Shown in pieces: positions 1 to 9,138 of a stretch of DNA of 64,000 nucleotides. Below the pieces are notes generated by a model. The model saw only the letters and a list, made by a program, of their open reading frames with translations. It did no database searches and was not told where the DNA came from. Every line of letters starts with the position of its first letter. Position 1 is the stretch's first letter. The position numbers and the translations under genes were made by a program. Origin of the DNA: Candidatus Bathycorpusculum sp. (GTDB lineage: Archaea > Thermoproteota > Bathyarchaeia > Bathyarchaeales > Bathycorpusculaceae); contig WRJX01000105.1 of NCBI GenBank assembly GCA_009778385.1, positions 124,001 to 188,000 of the forward strand. The letters run 5' to 3'.

Positions 1-1
1 C

Positions 2-1315
2 CAAACAAGTCCAGGTTATTCTGAACTGGGGGAAGTTGAAAAACGCAACGTCTACCTAATTAACAAAAGTTACATAGAACAAGTCAGCTTACCAGAGAAA
101 CTTGTCTCGGAGATGGCTAAACAAGAAACAATTACCGTGAACACTTGGAAAAAGGCTAAAGCAAAAAAAGATTACAACCTTCTTAAACCTGAACTGAAAA
201 AACTGTTTGATTTAAGTATGCAAGCTGCAGAAATTCTTATGGAGATTAAACAGACAAAGACACCGTATGAAGCGTTAATTGATCAGTTTGAACCCAAAAT
301 GACCACGCAAAAAATCACTGACACCTTTGACAAACTACAGGCAGGATTACGCCCACTTTTGGACAGAATTCAAGAAGCCAACAAACAGCCAGACACTAAG
401 GCTCTGCATCAACCAGTGCCAATAGAGATTCAACGGCAGATTTCTCAACTTATAACTCGAACGCTTGGTTATGACACTGCCTCACCCACTGCTAACGGCA
501 GGATTGATGAAACTGAGCACCCCTTTACATCTGGAAGCTATCAAGACGTACGCATAACAACCCATTACTATGTTAACGATTACACAAACTCAATATTCTC
601 TGTTCTTCACGAGTCTGGACATGCTCTTTATGAGTTGAATGTGAACCCAAAATGGAGATACCAACCTATCGGCGGCACATGCTCCTATGGCATTCATGAG
701 TCACAGTCGCGTTTTTACGAAAACATTGTTGGACGCTCCAAAGAATTTTGGATGGGATTTCTGCCTAAACTACAAGAAATCGCACCTGTTATTGCAAAAG
801 TAAGTTTGGATGAGTTTATTCATGCAGTTAACCGTGTTGAGCGTTCCAAAATTCGTATTGCCTCAGATGAAGTTACTTATAACCTCCACATTATCATCCG
901 CTATGAATTAGAACGTGACTTATTTGGGGGCAAAATCAATGTCGACGAATTGCCACAGGCGTGGAATGAAAAATACGCCAAATACATGGGTGTAAAAATT
1001 GACAATGACTCTGAAGGTGTAATGCAAGATACTCATTGGTATAGCGGATTATACGGGTACTTCCCCAGTTACGCGTTGGGCAACATTTACAGTGGACAAA
1101 TAAATAACGCCTTAACAGAAGTTTTGCCAAATTGGCGTAACCAACTTACACAAGGCAATTTAAGAGAACTTAATAGTTGGCTAAAAGAAAATATACACCA
1201 TCCAAGTGATCTTTATGACCCAGAAGACTTAATCAAGAAAGCAACAGGCAAAAACTTGGATCCACAGCCATTCGTACAGTATCTACAAAACAAATACAAC
1301 GAACTTGGATTCTAA
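2..1315 (+). CDS. Carboxypeptidase Taq (M32 metallopeptidase), 5' end outside window
   Basis: Zinc carboxypeptidase that removes C-terminal residues from peptides, probably cytoplasmic. The zinc site HESGH lies at 608-622, with the downstream zinc-ligand stretch HESQSRFYEN about 28 residues later, an EHPF motif and DVRITTHY before it, and IRYELE after it, all in the usual M32 order. The first ATG is at 113, but the frame is open back to base 2 and the upstream codons continue M32-like sequence. The family is about 500 residues and only about 437 are visible, so the gene begins left of the window and 113 is not the real start. Its stop overlaps the stop of the convergent small membrane gene by 3 bases. 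Function is confident; the true N-terminus is not visible. Confidence 0.9.
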   Translation, partial: QTSPGYSELGEVEKRNVYLINKSYIEQVSLPEKLVSEMAKQETITVNTWKKAKAKKDYNLLKPELKKLFDLSMQAAEILMEIKQTKTPYEALIDQFEPKMTTQKITDTFDKLQAGLRPLLDRIQEANKQPDTKALHQPVPIEIQRQISQLITRTLGYDTASPTANGRIDETEHPFTSGSYQDVRITTHYYVNDYTNSIFSVLHESGHALYELNVNPKWRYQPIGGTCSYGIHESQSRFYENIVGRSKEFWMGFLPKLQEIAPVIAKVSLDEFIHAVNRVERSKIRIASDEVTYNLHIIIRYELERDLFGGKINVDELPQAWNEKYAKYMGVKIDNDSEGVMQDTHWYSGLYGYFPSYALGNIYSGQINNALTEVLPNWRNQLTQGNLRELNSWLKENIHHPSDLYDPEDLIKKATGKNLDPQPFVQYLQNKYNELGF

Positions 1316-1509
1316 ACCGGAGCCTGCTTAGGCTCTTTTTTTCTTAACTGAGCATACAGATAGGTTACCACATAAAGCAATATACCCGCTATACCAAGAG
1401 AGAACCCTGTCCATCCGACTACTGCATTGTAAACATTTGCACCATACAGAAACAAACCTAAACCCGCAATAACAAGGATAACACTTACCCAGCTTAACCA
1501 CGACATCAC
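1312..1509 (-). CDS. Small two-helix membrane protein, unknown function
   Basis: A 65-residue protein with two hydrophobic segments (roughly residues 4-25 and 32-54) and a short basic tail (LRKKEPK), suggesting a small integral membrane protein with a cytoplasmic C-terminus. I do not recognise the family. It begins MMSW, so the start may be either Met. It converges tail-to-tail with the M32 peptidase, the stops overlapping by 3 bases. An overlapping reading in another minus frame (1328-1609) has less plausible composition and was set aside. Confidence 0.6.
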   Translation of the reverse strand: MMSWLSWVSVILVIAGLGLFLYGANVYNAVVGWTGFSLGIAGILLYVVTYLYAQLRKKEPKQAPV

Positions 1510-1672
1510 GATAACCTCTTTTGCATGTAACTATCAAGTCAATAGTACATGAGATATAAAGATTTACGGTTAAAGACTTTAACGTCAGCCATAACTCCAA
1601 AACAGTCAACCGACAAAGCTACACATAAAATGAGCACAAATAGATAACAAAGAGCAGGGTAGTCCGACATTC

Positions 1673-1680
1673 TTAAATAT
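1673..1680 (+). promoter_or_regulatory. TATA box of the HTH-Fae-Hps gene
   Basis: TTAAATAT sits 35-42 bases before the ATG at 1715. A start of transcription about 25 bases downstream would give a leader of roughly 12 bases, so the ATG at 1715 is included in the transcript. This supports translation of the extra N-terminal domain. Confidence 0.5.
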
Positions 1681-1714
1681 TTGGATAAATACAAGTGTCA
1701 AAGAAGGCAGAATA

Positions 1715-3154
1715 ATGTCGGGAATAGATGTTAAAAAGCCATTGACTAAGGAAGAATTTATTAAAATAATTCTTCAAGCAGCCCAAAGAGAAACAGGAGC
1801 TAAAAATAAACCGACAAAACCGACAATCATTGGAACAGCCAAAGAAATGGACATCCACAGAGATACCCTTTATTCTTGGCTAAAAGAGTTTAATGTCGAT
1901 TTTAAGGAGATTATAAACTGTATGCCGACCCAAAATAATGAAAACGAAAAAATTTCAGGCCCAACCTATTTAATCGGTGAATCACTATTAGGAGAAGGAA
2001 ACGAAGTTGCACACGTTGACCTAATGATTGGCGATAAAAATGGACCAATCGGCCAAGCCTTCGCAACAGGCATGGCAAGCTTATCAGCAGGCCACACACC
2101 ACTACTCGCAGTTATCCGCCCCAACTTACCACCTAAACCACACACACTAATTGTTCCAAAAGTTACCGTTAAAAACATGAAGGACACCGGCAAAATCTTC
2201 GGTCCTGCACAAGCTGCAGTAGCCAAAGCAGTCGCAGATGCATCTGAAGAAGGCATCATCCCAGCAGCAAAACTTGACGAGTGGGTAATTATTGCAAGCG
2301 TCTTTATTCACCCACAAGCGACCGATTACCGTAAAATCTACCAATACAATTACGGCGCAACAAAAATGGCACTTCAACGCGCACTCACGAAATATCCATC
2401 AATAGACAAAATCATTTACGATAAAGATCGCGCAAAACACCCAATCATGGGCTTCAAAGTTCCACGCTTATGGAGACCACCATACTTACAAATCGCTCTT
2501 GACGCACCCTCACTTGAAGGCGCAAAGAAAGTTATTGAACAGCTACCAGGAAGCGATAGAATCATCCTTGAAGTTGGAACACCACTCCTCAAACGCTATG
2601 GCACAAGAGGCATCAACGAAATCCGCGAAATCGCCAAAGACAAATTCATCATAGCGGACCTAAAAACGCTTGACGTAGGCAGAGTTGAAGTAGACATAGC
2701 ATATGAAGACACAGCAGACGCCATTGTCGCAGCAGGCCTTGCACCAGCAGAAACTCTTGACCTAACCGTACATGAAGCCAGACGCCTAGGAATCTATGCA
2801 ATTATTGATATGCTAAACGTAGAAGACGTACTTACAAAATTGAAGGCAATCAAAGATTTTCCAGACATCATCATCTTACACAGAGGTATTGACCAAGAAA
2901 CAGGCAAGAGCAGCGGGCTTGAACGCATAAAACTCATCCGTGAAACATTCCCTAACAAGAAATTCTTAATCGCAGTTGCAGGCGGCATTGTTCCAGAAAC
3001 AGCCAAAGAAGCATTAGAAAAAGGAGCAGACATACTTATCGTTGGCAGATATGTCACACAATCAAAAGACATAGAAAGATCAGTAAGAGAATTTCTTGAA
3101 CTGACACCAAGCATGCGTGAAGACGTAGACTTATACCGAGTACACACTGAATAA
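1715..3154 (+). CDS. fae-hps: Fused formaldehyde-activating enzyme / hexulose-6-phosphate synthase with N-terminal HTH domain
   Basis: Fae condenses formaldehyde with tetrahydromethanopterin; Hps joins formaldehyde to ribulose 5-phosphate or runs in reverse to make ribulose 5-phosphate for nucleotides, its usual archaeal role. Residues about 83-245 match Fae, with the catalytic His at residue 100 in EVAHVDL and the FGPAQAAVAKAVADA stretch. Residues about 252-460 match Hps, with DLKTLDVG near 314 and AVAGGI and ILIVGRYV near the end. The first 80 residues are extra: residues about 36-62 (GTAKEMDIHRDTLYSWLKEF) read as a helix-turn-helix of the Fis or homeodomain-like type. An internal ATG at 1921 (MPTQN) would give a plain Fae-Hps, but the TATA box at 1673 favours 1715. 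The enzyme call is firm; the HTH call is moderate. Confidence 0.92.
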   Translation: MSGIDVKKPLTKEEFIKIILQAAQRETGAKNKPTKPTIIGTAKEMDIHRDTLYSWLKEFNVDFKEIINCMPTQNNENEKISGPTYLIGESLLGEGNEVAHVDLMIGDKNGPIGQAFATGMASLSAGHTPLLAVIRPNLPPKPHTLIVPKVTVKNMKDTGKIFGPAQAAVAKAVADASEEGIIPAAKLDEWVIIASVFIHPQATDYRKIYQYNYGATKMALQRALTKYPSIDKIIYDKDRAKHPIMGFKVPRLWRPPYLQIALDAPSLEGAKKVIEQLPGSDRIILEVGTPLLKRYGTRGINEIREIAKDKFIIADLKTLDVGRVEVDIAYEDTADAIVAAGLAPAETLDLTVHEARRLGIYAIIDMLNVEDVLTKLKAIKDFPDIIILHRGIDQETGKSSGLERIKLIRETFPNKKFLIAVAGGIVPETAKEALEKGADILIVGRYVTQSKDIERSVREFLELTPSMREDVDLYRVHTE

Positions 3155-3209
3155 ACAAACTTGGGTCATAAGGCTCCTTTTCTTTTTTTATAATTTATTA
3201 AGAAAAAAA

Positions 3210-4520
3210 TTAAGTTGCAAGTTTTATGGATATGAAAGCCAATAAGAACAACAATGCAGCGACAAAATATGTTGGCAAATAATTGTAAGTGCTCGCTAAG
3301 TAAGGTCCAAGAAAAGAGCCTAAAGCGGTTCCTAAACCTACTAATCCATCAAAAACGCCACTTTTTCCTGCAGGTATAAGCTCCATTGAAATTGAAATCA
3401 TCAAAATATAATACACAGCAAAACAGAAGCCCAGAAAGACGAGAATCAAGAAAGTCATCAATGTCGGATAGAGGGCTAACTGTATGATACCGATTAACAC
3501 AAAAACTAACAGACTTCTATACAACACATATCGGGGCATCTGTTTACGTATATCCATTGATCGTGCACGTCCACTGATAAAGAAGTATCCTGCGGTGGCA
3601 CCAATTGAAGTAAAAATATAGCCAATGTAGACCATACTGTTGGATAAACCTAAACCTTGACTTAAGAAGACAGGTAAAGGCGTAAAAAAGATACTTGTAG
3701 CCAGAGAAAACAGAACAATGGCTAAAGCGAACATTTTGAAACTGTCCTTCTTAGGTAAGCCATCCCAATAGGAACCACCTAAAACTCTTGAAGCGGATAT
3801 TGCACTTCGGTATGTAAAGTCAACGTCACGTTCTATTCTGACTAGGCGGCGTTCAAAAATCATCAATGGATCAGCAACTAACAAAACTGACAGTATAAAT
3901 GCTACCACGCTTAAGCCGCTACAGAGATATAAAGTATAATTTGCTAAAACTACAGAGCTAAGGTTTGCTGTAAAAGAAAACAAGCCCACAGATAAACAAA
4001 AACCGATGACTAAACCAATTATTAACCCGAGTTCAGTTGAAACTCTATAGTAACCGTAAGATTTCTCCCATTCATCACGGCTATAATGTTCGGCGATTAA
4101 CACGTTTTTTGGCGCTTCATGAGCAATGTGAAGAAATTGCATGATAACATAGAGAACTATAAAGACTATGATATTTTGAGCAAAAGAAAGGGTCATCAGG
4201 AAAAGCAGAACCGCTGAGGAAGCAAAGGATAGTAAGATGAAGGGTTTACATCGCCTTGTTGCATCACAAAGCCAACCCCAAAGAAAAGAGGCAGGAATTG
4301 AGCAGAACGTGGCAACGGACATCATGATACCTAAAGCAACCAAAGGCCCACCTATGACACTTGTATCTTGAAAGCCAACCACGTAAAGGGGTATGAAGAC
4401 ACTGAGTAAGCCAAAGGCCATCTCATGGAAGAAAAAACCAAATCGCCACATAGCCAAAATGCATTTCAGGGCTAAATTAAAATGTTTAGGCGAAAAAATT
4501 TGAAGATATTTTGTAAACAC
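3210..4520 (-). CDS. Major facilitator superfamily transporter
   Basis: A 436-residue membrane protein with about 12 hydrophobic segments, the size and pattern of an MFS permease. The loop after the second helix carries GWLCDATRRCKP, corresponding to the conserved MFS loop 2-3 motif (G-x3-D-x-R/K-x-G/R-R/K). A longer cytoplasmic loop rich in charge (residues about 215-245) separates the two halves. Substrate cannot be told from sequence. The start is GTG at 4520; a Met at residue 24 is an alternative. It converges with the Fae-Hps gene, leaving a 55-base T/A-rich gap that probably terminates both. Confidence 0.85.
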   Translation of the reverse strand: MFTKYLQIFSPKHFNLALKCILAMWRFGFFFHEMAFGLLSVFIPLYVVGFQDTSVIGGPLVALGIMMSVATFCSIPASFLWGWLCDATRRCKPFILLSFASSAVLLFLMTLSFAQNIIVFIVLYVIMQFLHIAHEAPKNVLIAEHYSRDEWEKSYGYYRVSTELGLIIGLVIGFCLSVGLFSFTANLSSVVLANYTLYLCSGLSVVAFILSVLLVADPLMIFERRLVRIERDVDFTYRSAISASRVLGGSYWDGLPKKDSFKMFALAIVLFSLATSIFFTPLPVFLSQGLGLSNSMVYIGYIFTSIGATAGYFFISGRARSMDIRKQMPRYVLYRSLLVFVLIGIIQLALYPTLMTFLILVFLGFCFAVYYILMISISMELIPAGKSGVFDGLVGLGTALGSFLGPYLASTYNYLPTYFVAALLFLLAFISIKLAT

Positions 4521-4933
4521 AAACTCACTTTTTCAAATAACAAAATTCATATTCTAAAAAATATCAATGAACCATCCAGACATGCTTAAAATGATTTGTT
4601 AACTAGAAGCATAAACTTGACCTGATTATGGTTTCCCGACAAATCTCAACCAAACCAGCCCCCTTCAAAAAACAAGTTTTTAATACAAAAAGGCTTTTCA
4701 AGCAGTCCCACCTACGCAATTTTACAATTTCACCGCAAAAAGGACAACAGCACACATTCATAAAATAGCGCCTCTAAAAACAACCAACTATCCCAAATTA
4801 GAGTACTTTACAATAATGCAGACAAGTTTCTTCTTGACGGAAACGGTTTCTTAGCATCCAAACTATGATTTAAATATAAACGCTTAATAGAGAGATATTC
4901 AATTTTAAACTGCGCTGGAGAGTTAATCTTCAA
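4521..4933. other. 413-base intergenic region with rps6e promoter
   Basis: Lies between divergent genes (MFS transporter and S6e). The right end holds the S6e promoter. On the minus strand, 4603-4761 is an open frame of 52 codons beginning with ATG and containing a Cys-rich start (MNVCCCPFCGE), which could be a small zinc-binding protein. Its C-terminal half has no recognisable pattern, so I do not call it a gene. Nothing else seen. Confidence 0.4.
4869..4878 (+). promoter_or_regulatory. TATA box of rps6e
   Basis: TTTAAATATA about 56-65 bases before the S6e ATG. It predicts transcription start near 4900 and a leader of about 34 bases containing the Shine-Dalgarno-like GGAGAG at 4917. Confidence 0.5.
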
Positions 4934-5320
4934 ATGGCAAAATTCAAGATAATCATATCTGATCCAACAGACGGAAAAAGCAAAGTAATTGAAGTTGAAG
5001 AAGCACGTGCAGCTCCATTCATCGGAAGAAAATTAGGCGAAACCATTGATGGCATCGTAGTAGACATGCCAGCAACCAAACTTCAAATTTTAGGTGGTTC
5101 TGACAAAGATGGCGTACCCATGAGAGGCGATGTTCACGGAGGAATCAGACGTCAAGTAGTTTTAAGCGAGGGTGCAGGATTCAAACCTAAAAGAGAAGGA
5201 GAAAGAAGACGAAAAACCGTCCGAGGAAACACTATCACTGACGAGATTGTTCAAATCAACCTAAAAATTATTGAACAACCCACGAAAGCGGCAGAAGTCA
5301 AAACTGAATCTGCCGCCTAA
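4934..5320 (+). CDS. rps6e: 30S ribosomal protein S6e (eS6)
   Basis: Small-subunit ribosomal protein. The sequence has the eS6 hallmarks FIGRKLGETIDG, LQILGGSDKDGVPMRGDVHG and RRKTVRGNTI, and at 128 residues matches archaeal S6e, which lacks the long eukaryotic tail. It precedes aIF2-gamma, a common archaeal pairing, although here a 207-base gap suggests that the initiation factor also has its own promoter. Confidence 0.97.
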   Translation: MAKFKIIISDPTDGKSKVIEVEEARAAPFIGRKLGETIDGIVVDMPATKLQILGGSDKDGVPMRGDVHGGIRRQVVLSEGAGFKPKREGERRRKTVRGNTITDEIVQINLKIIEQPTKAAEVKTESAA

Positions 5321-5527
5321 ACGCGTCTTTTTCAACTTTTAACAAACTGTGCAATAAACCTGATTTCCCTTTTCAGTTTAAACCAAGCCCATCTGCAACA
5401 TTAAACGCAGATTTGCTGGTAAGAAAAAACTTTACAGTTTATTGCCTTCCAAACATTTTGTTGATATAGAAAGGTTAAATTTAAGCATTGAACACTAAGA
5501 CACCCCAGAATCTGAAGGCGTTTGTAA

Positions 5528-6790
5528 ATGGCTGAAAATACACAAGAAAGAAAAACCGCACCAATGCCACGTCAACCAGAAGTAAACATTGGTACAATCG
5601 GTCACGTAGACCATGGAAAAACAACCCTTGTCCAAGCCTTAACAGGCACGTGGGCATCACGCCACAGTGAAGAACTTAAAAGAGGCATCACCATAAAACT
5701 GGGCTATGCCGACATGCCAATCTACAAATGCCCAAAATGTCCACCACCAAAAAACTATACGATAAAACCTTTCTGCGAAAACTGTGATAGCAAAGCAGAA
5801 TTCGTGCGAGGTATAAGTTTTGTTGACGCTCCAGGACACGAAGCATTAATGGCAACTATGCTTTCAGGCGCTGCCATTATGGATGGAGCAATCCTTGTAA
5901 TTGCTGCTGATGAACTCTGCCCACAACCACAAACACGCGAACATTTGGCAGCAGCCGAAGTTAGCGGCATCAAAAATATTATCATTGTACAAAATAAAAT
6001 CGACATCGTTGATGAGAACCGCGCAAGAAAAAGTTACGATGAAATCAAAGCCTTTGTAAAAGGAACTATAGCAGAAAACGCCCCAATCATACCACTCTCA
6101 GCTCAAAGAAACATCAACGTTGACGTACTTCTGGAAGCAATACAAGAAATCATTCCAACACCCAAACGTGACCCTGATTTACCACCATTAATGTTTATTG
6201 TCCGCTCATTTGACACAAACAAACCAGGCACAACTATCGACGATATTGGTGGAGGAATTATCGGTGGAACCATTGCACAAGGTAAATTTAAAGTCGGCGA
6301 AGAAATTGAAATCCGGCCTGGCATACCAATTGACCGCGAAGGCAAAACTATTTACAACCCATTAATCAGCGAAATCATAAGCTTACACGCAGGCGACAAA
6401 AATGTCAAAGAAGCAACCTGTGGCGGACTTGTCGGCGTTGGCACACTACTTGATCCATCATATTCTAAAGCTGACGGTTTAACAGGCAGCATTGCAGGAA
6501 AAACAGACATGCTACCACCAACTTTAACCGAACTCACGTTGGAAACGTATACTCTTGAACGGGTTGTTGGAACCAAAGAACAACTTAGAGTTGAAAAAAT
6601 TAACCCTGACGAGCAACTACTGCTTCACGTTGGCGCAGCAGTAAACGTTGGCAAAGTAATAGGCATAAAGCAAAACACAATAAAAGTCAAGTTAACAAGG
6701 CCAATTTGTGCTTTACCAGGCGCACGAGTTGCAATAAGCAGAAAAATTACGGCCCGTTGGCGTCTAATCGGGTACGGCTTAATAAAATAA
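5528..6790 (+). CDS. eif2g: Translation initiation factor aIF2 subunit gamma
   Basis: GTPase subunit of aIF2, which binds initiator methionyl-tRNA and the small ribosomal subunit. The G1 loop GHVDHGKT is at residues 25-32, the switch 2 motif DAPGHE at 100-105, NKID at 156-159, and SAQ follows. A zinc knuckle is formed by C68, C71, C83 and C86, typical of archaeal and eukaryotic gamma subunits. Domains 2 and 3 (beta barrels) fill residues about 205-420; total length of 420 is normal. The subunits alpha and beta are not in this window. Confidence 0.97.
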   Translation: MAENTQERKTAPMPRQPEVNIGTIGHVDHGKTTLVQALTGTWASRHSEELKRGITIKLGYADMPIYKCPKCPPPKNYTIKPFCENCDSKAEFVRGISFVDAPGHEALMATMLSGAAIMDGAILVIAADELCPQPQTREHLAAAEVSGIKNIIIVQNKIDIVDENRARKSYDEIKAFVKGTIAENAPIIPLSAQRNINVDVLLEAIQEIIPTPKRDPDLPPLMFIVRSFDTNKPGTTIDDIGGGIIGGTIAQGKFKVGEEIEIRPGIPIDREGKTIYNPLISEIISLHAGDKNVKEATCGGLVGVGTLLDPSYSKADGLTGSIAGKTDMLPPTLTELTLETYTLERVVGTKEQLRVEKINPDEQLLLHVGAAVNVGKVIGIKQNTIKVKLTRPICALPGARVAISRKITARWRLIGYGLIK

Positions 6791-6796
6791 ACAAAT

Positions 6797-7231
6797 TTAT
6801 TTTTTATTTAAAATTTGATTTGCTTTCTTTAATAGTTCCCTTGCATTCTTAAATGTCAATTTTTCTAGCGCCTGACTGTAGTTAAGCCAAATTGAACCGA
6901 CATGCTCAAAGGATATTGTTATAGTTTCGGTGCTTGTTTCCATAAGATAAAAAATCACTTCTTTATGCACAGTTTCACCTTGTCTGCGGTAATAGTAGTC
7001 TATTTTTTCTCTAAACGCTTCTACAAAGTGCGCGTCAGTTATTCCTGTTTCCTCTCTTAGTTCTCTTACAACGGTTTCTTTTTCGGCCTCGTTTACTTCA
7101 ACATTACCTTTAACAAAATCCCAGTGTCCAGCCTCATAATGGAGTAACAAATAAAGGACTTCAGAACACTTTCTTAAATAAACAACAGCACCACAGGATT
7201 TTTCGCTAAGCACAAATATCACCAACAACAA
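6797..7231 (-). CDS. Nudix hydrolase, diadenosine-tetraphosphatase-like
   Basis: Hydrolyses a nucleoside diphosphate linked to another group; the short form and overall pattern (YLLLHYEAGHWDFVKG before the box) resemble bis(5'-nucleosyl)-tetraphosphatases. The Nudix box at residues 42-64 is intact: G, five residues, E, seven residues, REL-x-EE-x-GI. The longest frame starts with TTG at 7231, but a TATA-like TTTAAATA on the minus strand near 7244-7251 places transcription start around 7220, so the GTG at 7222 or 7213 may be the real leaderless start. It converges with aIF2-gamma with only 6 bases between stops. Confidence 0.88.
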   Translation of the reverse strand: MLLVIFVLSEKSCGAVVYLRKCSEVLYLLLHYEAGHWDFVKGNVEVNEAEKETVVRELREETGITDAHFVEAFREKIDYYYRRQGETVHKEVIFYLMETSTETITISFEHVGSIWLNYSQALEKLTFKNARELLKKANQILNKK

Positions 7232-7311
7232 GTTTCAGCTAAGAAGTATTTAAAGTAACGTTATAATTAAGACTATAGAAAAACATAAAACTCAATTAAG
7301 CAGGCGCTTAA

Positions 7312-7731
7312 ATGTCAAAAACAACAATCCAACCCCTAAAAGTCATCTTAGATTCAAACGCATTATTCACGCCATTAGAGTTGAAAATAGATATTTTTGA
7401 AGAACTCCGACGTCTACTAAATCGAAACGTAGAGTGTATTTTGATTTCTCCAGTTAAGGCTGAACTTGAACTGCTCGCAAACAAAAAATCCTCCAAGCTA
7501 TGTCGCCAAGCAAATTTTGCACTTAGACTATCAGAAAAATGCAAATTAGTCCCAGTTGTTGTTTCAGATAAGTTTACAACAGACGATGCGATAGTTAAAA
7601 TAGCAAAAGACTGGAATTCGCCAGTTTTTACCAATGACAGACAATTAAGGAAGAGGCTAAGAGATATAAGTCTGCCAGTGATTTATGTGAGACAAAAATC
7701 TCGTCTAGAGATTGACGGATTGATATCATAG
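7312..7731 (+). CDS. Fcf1/Utp24-like PIN domain nuclease
   Basis: PIN-fold protein related to the eukaryotic rRNA-processing nuclease Fcf1/Utp24, whose archaeal relatives sit in this same gene neighbourhood. Acidic metal-binding residues are visible: D14 in VILDSN, an acidic cluster around E51, D91-D92 in TTDDAI, and TND at 107-109. The 139-residue length fits a lone PIN domain. The stop at 7731 abuts the ATG of Rpo7 at 7732, so the two are cotranscribed. Role in pre-rRNA cleavage is inferred from the family. Confidence 0.87.
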   Translation: MSKTTIQPLKVILDSNALFTPLELKIDIFEELRRLLNRNVECILISPVKAELELLANKKSSKLCRQANFALRLSEKCKLVPVVVSDKFTTDDAIVKIAKDWNSPVFTNDRQLRKRLRDISLPVIYVRQKSRLEIDGLIS

Positions 7732-8307
7732 ATGTTCAAACTAATTACTCTTCAAGACACTATTCGCATTCCACCAGAGACCTTCGGAAAACCACTTGAG
7801 AAGGTAGGTCGCGAACAAGTAAAACAAAAATATGAAGGAATTGTGGATGAAGAATTAGGCTATGTCATAGCCGTAACAGGTATTCAAGTAAGCCCAATAG
7901 GTAAGATTATTCCAGGCGACGGCGCAACATTCCACAAAGTAAACTTTTCAGTACTAACCTTTTATCCAGTAATTCAAGAAGTAGTTGAAGGAGATGTTGT
8001 TGAAATCGCTGATTTTGGAGCTTTCGTCAGAATCGGTCCAATCGATGCATTACTACACGTTTCACAACTCATGGATGACTTTATCTCATACGACGAAAAG
8101 CAGGGTGTCCTTCTGGGTAAAGAAACAAAACGCAAACTTATCACAGGAGACCAAGTCCGTGTACGCATCACAGCAGTTTCACTTGGTAGAGCGGGCAGTT
8201 CAGGCAAAATCGGTGTAACCGCAAGACAACCATTCCTTGGCAAATTGGAATGGCTCCAAATGGATCAAGGTAGAGCTCCAGCTGAAACTAAAGAGGAGGA
8301 AAAATAG
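7732..8307 (+). CDS. rpo7: DNA-directed RNA polymerase subunit Rpo7 (E')
   Basis: Forms the stalk of RNA polymerase with Rpo4 (encoded here at 55885). The N-terminal part FKLITLQDTIRIPPETFG and an S1 RNA-binding domain at about residues 83-165 (GDVVEIADFGAFVRIGPIDALLHVSQ) are characteristic. Its ATG follows the PIN-domain stop directly, and Spt4 follows 3 bases after its stop, giving the standard archaeal PIN-rpo7-spt4 operon. Confidence 0.96.
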   Translation: MFKLITLQDTIRIPPETFGKPLEKVGREQVKQKYEGIVDEELGYVIAVTGIQVSPIGKIIPGDGATFHKVNFSVLTFYPVIQEVVEGDVVEIADFGAFVRIGPIDALLHVSQLMDDFISYDEKQGVLLGKETKRKLITGDQVRVRITAVSLGRAGSSGKIGVTARQPFLGKLEWLQMDQGRAPAETKEEEK

Positions 8308-8310
8308 ACA

Positions 8311-8496
8311 ATGAGTGAAAAAGCATGCACAAACTGCCATTTTCTAGCTAAGGAAAATGCTTGTCCAAAATGCAAAAGTAGCAGTTTAAGTGAAGACTAT
8401 GGAGGTCTTGTGGTTTTGTTTGATCCTGAAAATTCAGCAATTGCAAAAGCCATGGGTGTAAAAGAGAAAGGCCGTTACGCCCTAAAGGTTCGCTAA
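8311..8496 (+). CDS. spt4: Transcription elongation factor Spt4 (RpoE'')
   Basis: Small zinc protein that pairs with Spt5 to hold the RNA polymerase clamp closed. Zinc ligands C6-x2-C9 and C18-x2-C21 are intact and GLVVLFDPENSAIAKAMG is the family signature. Length of 61 residues is normal. It sits 3 bases after rpo7. Confidence 0.95.
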   Translation: MSEKACTNCHFLAKENACPKCKSSSLSEDYGGLVVLFDPENSAIAKAMGVKEKGRYALKVR

Positions 8497-8565
8497 ATAA
8501 AACCAACAGCAGCACTATTTAACAACTTTTATTTTATTATTTTTTTATCAGGCAGGTACCAGTCT

Positions 8566-9090
8566 ATGTTGGTCGTTTACACTATTACACCTGAACTTAG
8601 AGTTAAGTTCAAAGAACCATTTGGCATTTTGGTTAAAGGTTCATTTGACCAAACCATGGCAAAAATGCGTGAAATTAAAACCCAAGATTCGCCAAAAATT
8701 ATTTCTGTAGGTGATATAGTTACAAAAAATTTGCAAACCTACAATATACCACCAGACTTAGCCATAACAGATAATCAGTGTATGCGCAAAAAAGTTCAAT
8801 CTACCACGTACACTTCAAAGGCTATTAAAGTGAAAAATCCACAGGGAACCATAACTAAAGAAGCAATTGAAGCAATAAAAGACGCATTAAAAAGTAGTGA
8901 ACACAATCACATAGTTGTAGACGGCGAGGAAGATTTGCTCACGCTCATCGCTGTGCTGTATGCACCCGAAAATTCTGTGGTAGTATATGGACAACCGTAT
9001 GAAGGCATAGTTTTGGTTAAAGTTTCGCCTGAAAAGAAAACAAAAGCCTCCGAATTCCTGAAAGAGATGGAAAAAGGTTCGAAAAGCTAA
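8566..9090 (+). CDS. GTP-dependent dephospho-CoA kinase (DUF359)
   Basis: Archaeal enzyme for the last step of coenzyme A synthesis, phosphorylating dephospho-CoA with GTP. The family pattern is seen in KIISVGDIVTKN, PDLAITDNQCMRK, NPQGTITKEA and VVDGEEDLLTL followed by VVYGQPYEGIV. Length of 174 residues is normal. Its position between spt4 and rps24e is the standard context in archaea. ATG at 8566; no strong Shine-Dalgarno seen. Confidence 0.92.
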   Translation: MLVVYTITPELRVKFKEPFGILVKGSFDQTMAKMREIKTQDSPKIISVGDIVTKNLQTYNIPPDLAITDNQCMRKKVQSTTYTSKAIKVKNPQGTITKEAIEAIKDALKSSEHNHIVVDGEEDLLTLIAVLYAPENSVVVYGQPYEGIVLVKVSPEKKTKASEFLKEMEKGSKS

Positions 9091-9138
9091 ATAAGAAGAA
9101 TACTGTAAGAACTCAAGACTTGAATCAAGTGAATATTC

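Noticed and set aside
1328..1609. 93-codon minus frame overlapping the small membrane gene
   Set aside because: Many Cys and Trp with no pattern; the 65-codon frame in the same place has clean membrane segments.
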